A stretch of DNA of 64,000 nucleotides from Sulfitobacter faviae (GTDB lineage: Bacteria; Pseudomonadota; Alphaproteobacteria; Rhodobacterales; Rhodobacteraceae): the NCBI RefSeq assembly GCF_029870955.1, contig NZ_PGFQ01000001.1, positions 124,001 to 188,000 on the forward strand. The letters are read 5' to 3'. A program made the position numbers and the translations under genes. The notes below the pieces were generated by a model, which did not search any database, was not told where the DNA came from, and saw only the letters and a list, made by a program, of their open reading frames with translations. Shown one piece after another: positions 7,295-17,589 of the stretch (position 1 is its first letter; each line of letters begins with the position of its first letter).

Positions 7295-8729
7295 GGTGCC
7301 GGTGGTCCTGTCGTGCGACGGGACGCACGGGCCGGTGGTCCATGGGCTGAGCGCCGCCGCCCGCGCCCGCGGCATCGAGACGGGCGCGCGGGTGGTCGAC
7401 GTGCAGGCGATCCATCCCGATCTGCATGTCGAGCCTGCCGATCTGGAGGGCGACGCCGCGCTGGTCAAACGGCTGGTGCATTGGGCGCGGCGCTGGTGCC
7501 CCTGGACGGCGCGGGACGTCGATCACGGTCTGCTGCTCGATGTGACTGGCTGCACGCATCTGTTTGGCGGCGAGGCGGCGATGCTGCGCGACATCCGCAG
7601 CCGCTTCGCGCTGCAGGGGCTGACCGCGCGCTGCGCCATGGCCCCCACCCCCGGGGCCGCGCAGGCGCTGGCGCGTTTCGGCTCCGGCGCGCAGATCTGC
7701 GGGGCCGAGGACGTGGGCGCCGCCCTCGCCCCCCTGCCCGTCGCCGCCCTGCGGCTGGATACGCAGACCACGCGGCTGCTGGACCGGCTCGGCCTCAAGA
7801 CCATCGGCGCGCTGAGCGATCTGCCCCGCGCCGCACTGATGCGCCGCTTCGCCAGCCTGAAGCCCGAGCGCAACCCGCTGATCCTGCTCGACAAAGCGCT
7901 CGGCAAGGCCGCCGACCCGCTGAACGCCCCGCCCGACCACCGTCACTTCATGGCCCGCAGCCGCCTGGCTGAGCCGGTGCTCGACCCCGCCCCGCATCTG
8001 CCCGCGCTGGTCGAGGACCTCTGCGCGCAACTGGCCCGGGCGGAACTGGGTGCGCGGCGGCTGCGGCTGACGGTCTACCGCATCGACGGCGACTGGCGCG
8101 GCCTCGACACAGCCACCGCCCGCGCCAGCCGGGACGCCGCCCATCTGCGCCGCCTTTTCGACGGCAAGCTCGAGAACATCGACAGCGGCTTTGGCTTCGA
8201 CCTCATGACGCTGGAGGCGCTGGCGAGCGAGCCGCTGCCGCTGATGCAGGACCACCTCGACGGCAAGCGCGACCCTTCGGCGGACGTGGCCGGGCTCTTG
8301 GACCGTCTGGTCGCCAAGCTCGGCCCCGAAAAGGTGAGCTGGCCGCAGTGGCGCGAGACCCACAAGCCCGAGGCGGTGGAAGAACGCGCCCCGGCCCTCC
8401 AGACCAACCCCACCGCCGCGCCATTGCTGCTGCGCGAGCGCCCGCTGCGCCTGCTCACTCCGCCCGAGGAGGTGCGCGTGATCTACGCCGTGCCCGAAGG
8501 CCCGCCCTCGCAGTTCAACTGGCGCCGCGTCACCTACAAGACCACCCGCCACGCCGGGCCCGAGCGCATCGCGCCGGAATGGTGGCGCGACCGCCCCGGC
8601 ACCCGTCTGCGCGATTATTACAAGGTGGAGGTGGCGGGCGGCCAGCGCTTCTGGCTCTACCGCGAAGGCGTGATCCACGACGGCCGCGGGGCCGAGCCGC
8701 GCTGGTTCCTGCACGGGATGTTCGCCTGA
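7176..8729 (+). CDS. imuB: ImuB, Y-family polymerase-like protein
   Basis: ImuB resembles DinB-type Y-family polymerases but lacks the catalytic acidic residues. It acts as the adaptor that brings DnaE2 to the sliding clamp. The protein starts MSPTNATAPAPRIVSVWFPDL, carries the family stretch DHGLLLDVTGCTHLFGGE near residue 115, and ends in the typical RFWLYREG and WFLHGMFA block. At 517 residues the length is normal. The start lies inside imuA and the stop overlaps the dnaE2 ATG (TGATG at 8727-8731), so the genes are coupled within the LexA-controlled operon. Confidence 0.92.
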   Translation: MSPTNATAPAPRIVSVWFPDLTMERWRRVISQYRSVPGDEVPVVLSCDGTHGPVVHGLSAAARARGIETGARVVDVQAIHPDLHVEPADLEGDAALVKRLVHWARRWCPWTARDVDHGLLLDVTGCTHLFGGEAAMLRDIRSRFALQGLTARCAMAPTPGAAQALARFGSGAQICGAEDVGAALAPLPVAALRLDTQTTRLLDRLGLKTIGALSDLPRAALMRRFASLKPERNPLILLDKALGKAADPLNAPPDHRHFMARSRLAEPVLDPAPHLPALVEDLCAQLARAELGARRLRLTVYRIDGDWRGLDTATARASRDAAHLRRLFDGKLENIDSGFGFDLMTLEALASEPLPLMQDHLDGKRDPSADVAGLLDRLVAKLGPEKVSWPQWRETHKPEAVEERAPALQTNPTAAPLLLRERPLRLLTPPEEVRVIYAVPEGPPSQFNWRRVTYKTTRHAGPERIAPEWWRDRPGTRLRDYYKVEVAGGQRFWLYREGVIHDGRGAEPRWFLHGMFA

Positions 8730-11700
8730 TGCCGCAGCAAGAGGGACATAAGCGCCGCACCTTGGGCGAGGACGGGCTCAGCGCCCCACCGCGAGCGGAC
8801 TACGTCGAGTTCGGGCTGGCCAGTTGTTTTTCCTTCCTGCGCGCCGCCTCGGACGCCGTCGATCTGGTCGAGACGGCGCATCACCACGGCTACGACAGCC
8901 TCGGCATCGCGGATCACAACACGCTGGCGGGCGTGGTGCGGCTGCATGTGGAGGCGGAAAAGGCCCATATCCGCCCCTGATCGGCGCGCGTCTGGTGCTG
9001 CTCTGCGGGACCGAGATCCTCGCCTACCCGCAGGACCGCGCCGCCTATGCGCGGCTCTCGACGCTGCTCTCGGCGGGCAAGATGCAATCGGTCGACGGCG
9101 AATGGCAGCAAAAGGGCGAGACCCATCTGACGTTAGAAATGCTGCAAGGCCATGCCGAAGGGCTGCACCTCATCGTCATGCCGCCCGAGAACCTCGACCT
9201 CTTCGCCGCGGGCCTGCCGCGGCTGCTGAAGGCGCTGCCGGGGATGCGCCATATCGGCGCGAGTTTCCTCTACCGGGGCGATGATCGCGCGCGGATCAAC
9301 CGGCTGGATGCGCTGGCCCGCGCCCATGGGCTGAGGCTGCTTGCCACCAACGACGTGCTCTACCACGCCCGCCACCGGCGGCCCTTGCAGGACGTGATGG
9401 TGGCGATCCGCGAAGGCGTGATCGTGCCCAAGGCAGGCTATCTGCTGGCCGCCAATGCCGAGCGACACCTGAAATCCCCCGCGGCGATGATCCGCCTCTT
9501 CGCCGACTGGCCCCATGCCATCGCCGAGACCCGCAAGCTGGCGGATAAGATCACCTTCCGCCTCACCGATCTGGCCTATGAATACCCGCATGAGATCGTC
9601 CCCGAGGGCCGCAGCCCGATGGAGGAACTGGCCCGCCTGACATGGGAGGGCGCGGCCCGGCGCTACCCCGAAGGCGTGCCCGAAGCGGTGAAAAAGACCA
9701 TCGAGAAGGAATTCGCCCTGATCTCCTCCAAGAAGATCGCGCGTTATTTCCTGACCATCTACGACATCGTCCGCTTCGCCCGCGAGGAGGCCGAGCCGCC
9801 GATCCTCTGCCAGGGGCGCGGCTCGGCGGCCAATTCCGCCGTCTGTTTTTGTCTCGGCATCACCTCGGTCGACCCGGCGGTGCATGACCTGCTCTTCGAG
9901 CGGTTCCTCAGCGAGGAACGCGACGAGCCGCCCGACATCGACGTCGATTTCGAGCATGAGCGGCGCGAGGAAGTCATCCAGTACATGTACGGCAAATACG
10001 GCCGCCACCGCGCCGGGCTCTGCGCCACGGTGATCCACTACCGCCCGCGCTCGGCCATTCGCGAGGTCGGCAAGGCGATGGGGATTTCCGAAGACGTGAC
10101 CTCGAAACTCGCCGGCACCGTCTGGGGCAGTTTCGAGGGTGAGATGGACGACGCCCGCGCCCGCGAGGCCGGACTGGACCTCTCGGACCCCTACCTGCGC
10201 ATGGTGCTGAAGCTCGCCTCCCAGATGATCGGCATGCCACGGCACCTGAGCCAGCACGTCGGCGGCTTCATCCTGACCGAACGCCCCCTGACCGAGATCG
10301 TGCCCATCGGCAACGGCGCCATGCCCGAGCGCAGTTTCATCGAGTGGGACAAGGACGACATCGACGCCTTGCAGATCTTCAAGGTCGATATCCTCGCGCT
10401 CGGCATGCTCACCTGCATCGCCAAATGCTTCGACCTGATCGAGGCGCATTACGACCGCCCGCTGGAACTGGCCACGGTGCCGGTGGAAGATCACGAGGAC
10501 GACGCCACCGGGCGGCCCACCTACGACATGCTCTGCCGGGGCGACAGCCTTGGCGTGTTTCAGGTCGAAAGCCGGGCGCAGATGGCGATGCTGCCGAAAC
10601 TGCGGCCCCGCGTCTTCTACGATCTGGTGATCGAGGTCGCCATCGTCCGCCCCGGCCCGATCCAAGGCGACATGGTCCACCCCTACCTGCGCCGCCGTCA
10701 GGGGCTCGAGAGCGTCGTCTACCCCGCCCCCGGCCCGGCCTATCCGCAGGACGAGTTGTTCAGCATCCTCAGCCGGACTTTGGGCGTGCCGATCTTTCAG
10801 GAACAGGCGATGAAGATCTCCATCGACGCGGCGCGCTTCTCGCCCGCCGAGGCCAATGAGCTGCGCAAGGCCATGGCCACCTTCCGCTCGCGCGGGACGA
10901 TTGAGAAGCTGCAGGACAAGATGGTGGGCCGCATGACCAAACGCGGCTACGATCCGGTCTTCGCGCAGCGCTGTTTCGACCAGATCAAGGGCTTTGGCGA
11001 ATACGGTTTCCCCGAAAGCCATGCGGCGAGTTTCGCCAAGCTGGTCTATGTCTCGTCATGGATGAAATGCCACTACCCGGCGGCCTTTGCCTGCGCGCTC
11101 TTGAACTCCCAGCCGATGGGGTTTTACGCGCCGGCGCAGATCGTGCGCGATGCGCGTGAACATCAGGTCGAGGTGCGCGATGTGGATGTGAACCTCTCGG
11201 ACTGGAACTGCACGCTGGAGCCTCGTGGGGACGGTTTCGCCCTGCGGCTGGGGCTGCGCATGGTCGACGGGCTGCAGGAAAAGGCCGGCGCGCGGATCAT
11301 GGACCGGCGCGACGCGCCTTACGCCGATGTCGAAGATCTCAAGTCCCGCGCGGGTCTCGATGCCAAGGCGATCCGCCAGCTCGCCGCCGCCGATACGATG
11401 CGCAGCATGGGGATCGATCGGCGCCAAGCGCTCTGGCAGGCCCAAGGGCTGCGCGACGCGCCCGCCTTGCCGATCTTCGACCATGCCGAGGCTTCGGCCC
11501 GCGGCCCGGAACCGGAGGTGCATCTGCCGGTGATGCCAAAGGCGGAACAGGTCGTGGCCGACTATCAGACGATGCGCCTGTCGCTGAAGGCGCATCCGAT
11601 GTCCTTCTACCGCGGGAGCCTTGCGGCGCAGGGGTTCGCCTCGGCGCGAGACCTTTCGCGCATGGGCCACGGGCGGCGGGTGAAGCTGGCGGGGCTGGTG

Positions 11701-12057
11701 CTGGTGCGCCAGAAACCCGGCAGCGCCAAGGGGGTGTGCTTCATCACGCTGGAGGATGAGTTTGGCGTCGCCAACCTCGTGATCTGGCCAAACATGTTCA
11801 AGCTCTACCGCCCCACGATCATGTCGTCGCGGCTTCTGGTCGTGGAGGGGCGCGTGCAGACCGACGGGCGGGTGATCCATGTGGTGGCCGAGCGGCTCGA
11901 AAACCGCTCCGACCGGCTGGCGGCGCTGTCGGACGCGCCGATGCCCGGCATCACGACGCCGGGCGATCACCCGACCCATCCGCTGCCCGGTCAGGTGGCC
12001 ATGCACGGCCACCCGCGTGATGCCAAGGTGATCCCCAAATCGCGGGATTTTCATTAA
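8729..12057 (+). CDS. dnaE2: error-prone DNA polymerase DnaE2 (one apparent frameshift)
   Basis: DnaE2 is the C-family polymerase that carries out damage-induced translesion synthesis with ImuA and ImuB. The N terminus is a PHP domain (CFSFLRAASDAVDLVE, then GIADHNTLAG). Catalytic aspartates lie in PDIDVDFEHERR near residue 400 and in KVDILALGML. The protein ends in an OB-fold region and the family-typical SRDFH. At 8974-8977 a run of four Cs appears to lack one C: the frame from 8729 stops at about 8980, while the remainder continues in the next frame. Restored length is about 1109 residues, normal for DnaE2. The start overlaps the imuB stop. Confidence 0.9.
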
Positions 12058-12062
12058 CGATT

Positions 12063-12081
12063 CCTCATGCAATGCATGAGG
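12063..12081 (+). terminator. 8-bp perfect stem-loop just after dnaE2
   Basis: CCTCATGC at 12063-12070 and GCATGAGG at 12074-12081 pair perfectly around a 3-base loop. It lies six bases past the dnaE2 stop and before the thi promoter. There is no T-run after it, so its action as an intrinsic terminator is doubtful; it may instead protect the 3' end of the mRNA. Confidence 0.4.
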
Positions 12082-12136
12082 TGCGCACCGCAACTAACTG
12101 ATATAAAACGAAACGCAATAATTAACCGATCCCCTG

Positions 12137-12165
12137 TTGACCCTATGAACGCCCCTCGCTAGCCT
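12137..12165 (+). promoter_or_regulatory. candidate promoter of the thi operon
   Basis: TTGACC at 12137-12142 and TAGCCT at 12160-12165 are separated by 17 bases, a fair match to a housekeeping promoter. The predicted start of transcription, about 12172, falls just before the first stem of the TPP riboswitch. Confidence 0.5.
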
Positions 12166-12173
12166 GCCGGAAA

Positions 12174-12253
12174 TCCGTTGGGGTGCCGCAGGGCTGAGAG
12201 GTGAAAACCGACCCATCGAACCTGATCCGGGTCGTACCGGCGTAGGGAACGGA
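12174..12253 (+). ncRNA. TPP riboswitch (THI element)
   Basis: The conserved TPP aptamer blocks are present in order: GGGGTGCC at about 12180, GGGCTGAGAGG at about 12191, ACCC, GAACCTGATCCGGGT at about 12218 and ACCGGCGTAGGGAA at about 12236. The outer stem is TCCGTT (12174-12179) with AACGGA (12248-12253). It precedes the thiamine operon. It presumably lowers expression when thiamine pyrophosphate is abundant. Confidence 0.96.
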
Positions 12254-12306
12254 AGCAAGCATCAGCCCCATCCGGGCGGTCGTTTACCCCGTATCTCCAT
12301 GCCCTT

Positions 12307-12328
12307 GGCCCATCTAACGAATGGGGCC
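12307..12328 (+). promoter_or_regulatory. hairpin covering the thiD ribosome binding site, likely riboswitch expression platform
   Basis: GGCCCAT at 12307-12313 can pair with ATGGGGCC at 12321-12328 with one bulged G. The right arm contains the G-rich sequence just before the thiD ATG at 12331. The stem would therefore mask the ribosome binding site, which suggests translational control by the riboswitch. No terminator with a T-run is seen between aptamer and gene. Confidence 0.45.
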
Positions 12329-12330
12329 GA

Positions 12331-13133
12331 ATGGCGTTTCAAGCACTGACAATCGCGGGCTCCGACAGCGGCGGCGGGCGGGGATTCAAGCCGATCTCAA
12401 GACCTTTAGCGCGCTCGGCGTCTATGGGGCCAGCGTGCTCACCGCCGTCACCGCGCAGAACACCCGCGCCGTCACCGCGGTCGCCATGATCGCGCCTGCG
12501 ATGATCCGCGCGCAGATGGCGGCGGTCTTTGACGATCTGGCCATCGGCGCGGTCAAGATTGGCATGTTGGGCGACCCGGCCACGATCTCCGCCGTGGCCG
12601 AGGGGCTGGCCGACTGCCCCGCACCCGTTGTGCTCGACCCGGTGATGGTGGCGAAATCCGGCGATGCGCTGCTCTCTGCCGAAGCGGTCAAAACCCTGCG
12701 CGACCGGATGCTGCCCCGCGCCCATGTGCTGACGCCGAACCTGCCCGAGGCCGCACGGCTGCTGGACACAGAAGAAGCCACCGACGAGGCCACCATGCTC
12801 GCGCAGGGCCGCGCGCTGCTGTCGCTCGGCCCCCGCGCGGTGCTGATGAAGGGCGGCCATGGCAAGGGCGAAACCTGCGTCGACCTGCTGATTTCCGAGG
12901 CCGAGACCCTGCGCCTTTCCGCGCCCCGCCAGCAGACGGCGAACACCCATGGCACCGGCTGCACGCTCTCTGCCGCCATTGCCGCCGGTCTGGCGCGGGG
13001 CCAGCCTCTGCCGGGGGCGGTGGAGGCCGCCCATAGCTATCTGCAACGCGCCATTGCCGCGGCGGACGCCCTCAACATCGGCCATGGCCACGGGCCGGTG
13101 CATCATTTCCACGGCGTTTGGCCCCATGAATGA
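12331..13133 (+). CDS. thiD: hydroxymethylpyrimidine/phosphomethylpyrimidine kinase (one apparent frameshift)
   Basis: ThiD phosphorylates hydroxymethylpyrimidine twice to give the pyrimidine half of thiamine. From the ATG at 12331 the protein begins MAFQALTIAGSDSGGG and, after adding one G at 12376-12378, continues AGIQADLKTF, the standard N terminus of the ribokinase-like family. The ATP and catalytic region near the C terminus (NTHGTGCTLSAAIAAGLA) is intact. Restored length is about 267 residues, normal. First gene after the TPP riboswitch; its stop overlaps the thiO start by eight bases. Confidence 0.92.
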
Positions 13134-14104
13134 TGTCACCATCATCGGCGCGGGCGTGGCAGGGCTCTGGGCCGCGCGGGCCTGTCTGGCGCAGGGGCTG
13201 CGGCCCCGGCTCGTTGACCGCAAAGGCCCGCCCGGGCCGCACGGCTGTTCGTGGTGGGCGGGCGGCATGCTCGCCCCCTTTTGCGAAGGCGCGCTGAGCG
13301 AGCCTGCGGTGGTGACCCACGGGCGGCGTGCTGCGACGCTATGGGGGAGGTCACGGAGGTCACCCATAGGGGCACGCTGGTCCTCGCCCCGAGCGGGACC
13401 GCGCGGAATTGCAGCGTTTTGCCGCCCGCACCGAGGGCCACAGCGACTGCGACGCCGAAGCCATCGCGACCTGCGAGCCGGACCTCGCCGGGCGCCATCG
13501 CCGCGGGTTGTTCTTTGCCGAGGAGGCGCATCTGAACCCGCGCCAAGCGCTGCATGATCTATCCCAAACCCTTATCGCCCAAGGGGTAAAGGTCGAGACC
13601 ACGGCCCTCACCCCTTCGGAGGTCACAGGCCCGGTGATCGACTGCCGCGGCATGGTGGCCTGCGACGCTCTGCCCGGTCTGCGTGCCGTGCGCGGGGAGA
13701 TGATCCTGCTGCGCGCGCCCGAGATCACCCTCACCCGCCCGATCCGCCTGCTACACCCGCGCCACCCGCTCTACGTCGTACCGCGCGGGCAAGGCATCTA
13801 CATGCTGGGCGCGACCCAGATCGAAAGCGCCAGCCGCAGCGGCATGACCGCCCGCTCGGCGCTGGAACTGCTCTCAGCCGCCTATGCGCTCGACCCGCGC
13901 TTTGCCGAGGGCGAGATCATCGAGATGGGCGCCGACCTGCGCCCGGCCTTCGCCGACAATCTGCCCGGCATCGTGCAGCGCGGGGCGGTGCTGCATCTGA
14001 ACGGATTGTTCCGGCACGGCTTTCTCATGGCGCCCGCCTTGGCCGAACAGGCTGCGGGCTTTCTGGCAACAGCGATAACGGGGGATTTATTCCGTGAAGA
14101 TTGA
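13126..14104 (+). CDS. thiO: glycine oxidase ThiO, FAD-dependent (two apparent frameshifts)
   Basis: ThiO oxidises glycine to the imine used to build the thiazole ring. The FAD-binding GAGVAGLWAARA motif is at the N terminus, followed by SWWAGGMLAPFCEGA, typical of the alphaproteobacterial enzyme. Two bases seem to be missing: one in the G5 run at 13343-13347 and one in the C4 run at 13387-13390. With both restored the reading continues without interruption through FFAEEAHLNPRQAL to a normal C terminus at about 326 residues. It overlaps thiD upstream and thiS downstream. Confidence 0.88.
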
Positions 14105-14289
14105 AGTGAACGGCGAGACGCGAGAGGTCACCGCCGCGCAGCTTGACGCGGCATTGGCAGAACTGGGCTGGGGCGAAGCGAAAGTCGCCACCGCCCTCAA
14201 CGGCAGTTTCGTTCCCGCAGGCGCGCGGGCGAGACCATGCTGAGCGACGGCGACCGGCTCGAAGTGCTCAGCGCCATGCAGGGGGCTGA
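14094..14289 (+). CDS. thiS: sulfur carrier protein ThiS (two apparent frameshifts)
   Basis: ThiS is the small ubiquitin-like carrier whose C-terminal Gly-Gly is adenylated by ThiF and then thiocarboxylated to supply sulfur for the thiazole. The reading begins at GTG 14094 (KIEVNGETREV) and shows the family stretch VATALNGSFVPAGAR. A missing base near 14227-14231 and another in the G5 run at 14281-14285 break the frame. Restoring both gives about 65 residues ending MQGG, the required tail. The start overlaps thiO, and the stop is three bases from thiG. Confidence 0.8.
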
Positions 14290-14292
14290 GCG

Positions 14293-15054
14293 ATGCGCGA
14301 TTTTTACGGCACCGCCCTGCCCCTGCCGCTGATGCTGGGCACCGCGCGCTACCCCTCGCCCGCAGTGATGGAGGCCGCCTTTCGCCAAAGCGCCGCGCCG
14401 GTCGCCACGGTTTCGCTGCGCCGCGAGCAAGGCGCGGGACAGGCGTTTTGGGACATGGTGCGCGGCTTGGGCGTGCATCTGCTGCCCAACACCGCCGGCT
14501 GCCATTCGGCGCGCGAGGCGATCACCACGGCGCAGATGGCGCGGGAGTATTTTGGCACCAATTGGATCAAGCTGGAGGTCATCGGCCATGCCGACACCTT
14601 GCAACCTGACCCCTTCGGGCTGGTCGAGGCTGCCGAGGCGCTCTGCGCCGATGGGTTCGAGGTCTTCCCCTATACCACCGAGGATCAGGTGCTGGCCGCG
14701 CGGCTGGTCGATGCAGGCTGCCGGGTGCTGATGCCTTGGGGTGCGCCGATCGGCTCGGGGCTGGGGCTGAACAACCTGCACGGGCTGCGCAGTCTGCGGG
14801 CAGCATTTCCCGATGTGGCCATGGTGATCGACGCGGGCCTCGGCCTGCCCAGCCATGCCGCGCAAGCGCTGGAGATGGGGTTCGACGCGGTGCTTTTGAA
14901 CACCGCCGTGGCCGAGGCCCGCGACCCCGCCGCCATGGCCGAAGCCTTTGCGCTGGCCTGCCGCGCGGGCGCGCTTGCAGCCGCTTCCGGCCCCATGGGC
15001 CAGCGCGACATGGCCGTGCCCTCCACCCCCGTCATCGGAAAGGCTTGGCTATGA
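14293..15054 (+). CDS. thiG: thiazole synthase ThiG
   Basis: ThiG condenses deoxyxylulose phosphate, dehydroglycine and ThiS thiocarboxylate to the thiazole phosphate. The 253-residue protein is intact. The Schiff-base lysine lies in NWIKLEVIG at about residue 93. The phosphate-binding region [15 protein letters not shown] and the [19 protein letters not shown] block are typical. The stop TGA overlaps the thiE ATG (ATGA), indicating coupled translation within the operon. Confidence 0.97.
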   Translation: MRDFYGTALPLPLMLGTARYPSPAVMEAAFRQSAAPVATVSLRREQGAGQAFWDMVRGLGVHLLPNTAGCHSAREAITTAQMAREYFGTNWIKLEVIGHADTLQPDPFGLVEAAEALCADGFEVFPYTTEDQVLAARLVDAGCRVLMPWGAPIGSGLGLNNLHGLRSLRAAFPDVAMVIDAGLGLPSHAAQALEMGFDAVLLNTAVAEARDPAAMAEAFALACRAGALAAASGPMGQRDMAVPSTPVIGKAWL

Positions 15055-15647
15055 GCTTGCCGCGTTTCTACCCCGTCTTCGATAGTGCCGCATGGGTCGC
15101 GCGGGCCGTGCCCTTGGGTGTGAAGCTGGTGCAACTGCGCATCAAGGACGCGCCGGAAGAGGTGCTGCGCGCCGAGATCACCACCGCGCTCGACCTCTGC
15201 CGCCAGCACGGCGCGCTGCTGGTAGTGAATGACCATTGGCAACTGGCGATTGAACTGGGGGCCGATTGGCTGCATCTGGGGCAAGAGGATTTGGACAGTG
15301 CCGACATCCCCGCGATCCGCGCCGCCGGGCTGAAGCTGGGCCTGTCGACCCATGACCATGCCGAGCTTGACCGCGCGCTGGCCCTCGCCCCTGATTACAT
15401 CGCCCTGGGCCCCGTCTATCCGACCATTCTGAAAAAGATGAAATGGACCGAACAGGGGCTCGACCGGCTGACGGAATGGAAGGCGCGGATCGGGGATATC
15501 CCGCTTTGCGCCATTGGCGGCATGTCTGTCGCCCGCGCGCCGGGGGCCTTTGCCGCCGGGGCCGATACGGTGGCGGCGGTCACGGATATCACGCTGAACG
15601 CAGACCCCGAAGCGCGGATGCGCGAATGGCTTGAGGTGACGGCATGA
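15051..15647 (+). CDS. thiE: thiamine phosphate synthase ThiE
   Basis: ThiE joins the pyrimidine diphosphate and thiazole phosphate into thiamine phosphate. The TIM-barrel protein of 198 residues has [10 protein letters not shown], the [22 protein letters not shown] block that binds the pyrimidine and magnesium, and [15 protein letters not shown] near residue 125. The start overlaps the thiG stop (ATGA), and its own stop overlaps the thiF start by four bases. The gene is intact. Confidence 0.95.
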   Translation: MSLPRFYPVFDSAAWVARAVPLGVKLVQLRIKDAPEEVLRAEITTALDLCRQHGALLVVNDHWQLAIELGADWLHLGQEDLDSADIPAIRAAGLKLGLSTHDHAELDRALALAPDYIALGPVYPTILKKMKWTEQGLDRLTEWKARIGDIPLCAIGGMSVARAPGAFAAGADTVAAVTDITLNADPEARMREWLEVTA

Positions 15648-16605
15648 GCCGCTACGCCCGCCAGACGGTTCTGCCGCAGGTCGGTGCCGAGGGGCAAGCG
15701 CGGCTCACGGCGGCGCATGTGCTGGTCGTCGGGGCCGGAGCGCTGGCGGTGCCCGTGCTGCAATATCTCGTCGGGGCCGGTGTCGGGCGGATCACATTGG
15801 TGGACGGCGATCAGGTGGCCTTGAGCAATCTGCACCGCCAACCGCTCTACCGGATGGACGATATCGGCAGGCCCAAGGTCCGTGCTGCCGCCGAGGCGAT
15901 GGCGGCGCTGAACCCCGAGGTGACGCTTGCCCCGCGTGCCGAATGGCTCACCCCCGCCAATGCGCCCGCCCTGCTGGCGGACTGCGATATCGCCCTCGAC
16001 TGCGCCGACACTTTCGCCGCCAGCCTGACCCTGTCGGACGAAGCCCGGGCGCAGGGCAAACCGCTGATTTCAGCCTCGGCCCTTGGGCTTTCCGGCTATG
16101 TCGGCGGTTTCTGCGGGGTGCCCCCTCGCTGCGCGCTGTTTTCCCTGACCTGCCGCAGACAGCAGCGACCTGTGACACGGCGGGCGTCTTGGGGCCCGTG
16201 GTCGGGATGATCGGCGCGGCACAGGCGCAGATGGCGCTCTCGGTCCTGCTGGGTCTCGCGCCCTCCCCGCTGGGGCAACTCATGATCTGGGACGCCGCGC
16301 AATGGCGCATGTCGGGCTTTCGTTTCGACAGCGCGCCCGAACCTGCGCGCGCCGCAGGTTTCATCGCCGAAAGCCAGATCGCCCCGCGCGATATGGTCAT
16401 CGACCTGCGCGCCGAAGCGCCCGCGCCTTTCTCAGCCCAAGCGCGTCATGTCCCGCCCGAGGCGCTGCCGGACCTGCCGTTGCCAGCCGATGCACCGCGC
16501 ATCGTGCTCGCCTGCCGCACCGGCCTGCGCGCGCATCACGCGGCCAAAACCCTCCGCCCCCGCTGGCCGGGCGAGATCGCCCTGCTCGCCCTCCCGGGCG
16601 CCTGA
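15644..16605 (+). CDS. thiF: ThiF/HesA/MoeB-type adenylyltransferase with C-terminal rhodanese-like domain (one apparent frameshift)
   Basis: ThiF adenylates the C-terminal glycine of ThiS. The N terminus has the nucleotide-binding VLVVGAGALAVPVLQYL and the LSNLHRQPLY loop. A missing G at 16114-16117 splits the frame; restored, the protein runs on through TAGVLGPVVGMIG to a rhodanese-like end (RIVLACRTGLRAHHA), giving about 320 residues. Only one of the four zinc-binding cysteines seen in MoeB-type proteins is evident: the usual CxxC pair is replaced by PSLRAVFP. The cysteine of the rhodanese loop is present, so the fused domain may deliver sulfur. Confidence 0.86.
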
Positions 16606-16642
16606 CCCTCTTCCCGCATAAACGATATACTGGAGACCCTTC

Positions 16643-17589
16643 GTGAAAAACATCCTCGCCCCCTTGCCCTGACGCTGATCGCGGCCCCCGCCTTGGCCCA
16701 AGACAAGATGACCGTCATGCTCGACTGGTTCGTGAACCCTGACCACGGGCCGATCATTCTGGCGCAGGAAAAGGGCTATTTCACCGATGCGGGGCTAGAG
16801 GTCGAACTCGTCTCTCCCGCCGACCCGAATGAGCCGCCGCGCATGGTGGCGGCGGGCCGGGTCGATCTTGCGGTCTCTTACCAGCCGGAACTGCATCTCG
16901 CCCAGCGCGAGGGCTTGGACCTGCGTCGCGTGGGCACGCTGGTCGAAACCCCTCTCACCTGCCTCGTCGTCCGCGCCGACGGGCCGGTGCAGGAGATGGC
17001 GGACCTGAAGGGCCGAAAGGTGGGTTTCGCCGTGGCGGGCGTGCAAGAGATGCTGCTGAATGCGATGCTGAGCCACAATGGCGTGGCGCCTGCCGAGGTC
17101 GAGCAAATCAACATCGGTTGGTCGATCTCGCCCGCGCTAATGTCGGGCCAAGTCGACGGGGTGATCGGCGCGTTCCGCAATTTCGAGCTGAACCAGATGC
17201 AAATCGAAGGCCATGAGGGCCGTTGCTTTTACCCCGAAGCCGAGGGCGTGCCCGCCTATGACGAGTTGATCTACGTCGCCCATGCCGAAGAGATGGACCG
17301 CGACATGATCGCCCGCTTCCTGCGTGCCACCGAACGGGCCGCCGCCGATATCGTGAATGATCCGGCCACCAGCGGAGAGGTCTTCTTTGCCTCCGACGCC
17401 GAGCTGCGCAACGAGTTGAACACCCGCGCATGGGAAGACACTTGGCCCCGTTTCGCCACCCGCCCCGCCGCGGTGGACCACGGGCGCTATGACCGGTTCG
17501 AGACCTTCATGCAGGAAAGCGGCGTGGTGGACGCCGTGATCCCCGCCGCCGATCTAGTGGTCGACGTCACAGCGCAGGCGAAACCATGA
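16643..17589 (+). CDS. thiY: ABC transporter substrate-binding protein, NMT1/THI5-like, probable ThiY (one apparent frameshift)
   Basis: The family binds pyrimidine precursors of thiamine (formylaminopyrimidine or HMP) in the periplasm. The body opens MTVMLDWFVNPDHGPIILAQEKGYF, the classic NMT1-like N terminus. A GTG at 16643 after TGGAGA begins a signal peptide (MKNILAP, then LALTLIAAPALAQ), but the C5 run at 16659-16663 seems to lack one C. Restored length is about 315 residues. It sits with tenA, an ATPase gene and a permease gene, so import of a thiamine precursor is inferred from context. Confidence 0.86.

Noticed and set aside
7005..11022. Long open frames on the strand opposite imuB and dnaE2
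   Set aside because: They follow from GC-rich codon bias in the real genes, show no family motifs, and would overlap complete, recognisable coding sequences.
8729..12057. dnaE2 as a true pseudogene
   Set aside because: All catalytic motifs are intact apart from one missing C near 8975, the imuB stop overlaps the start, and the error pattern is shared with essential genes.
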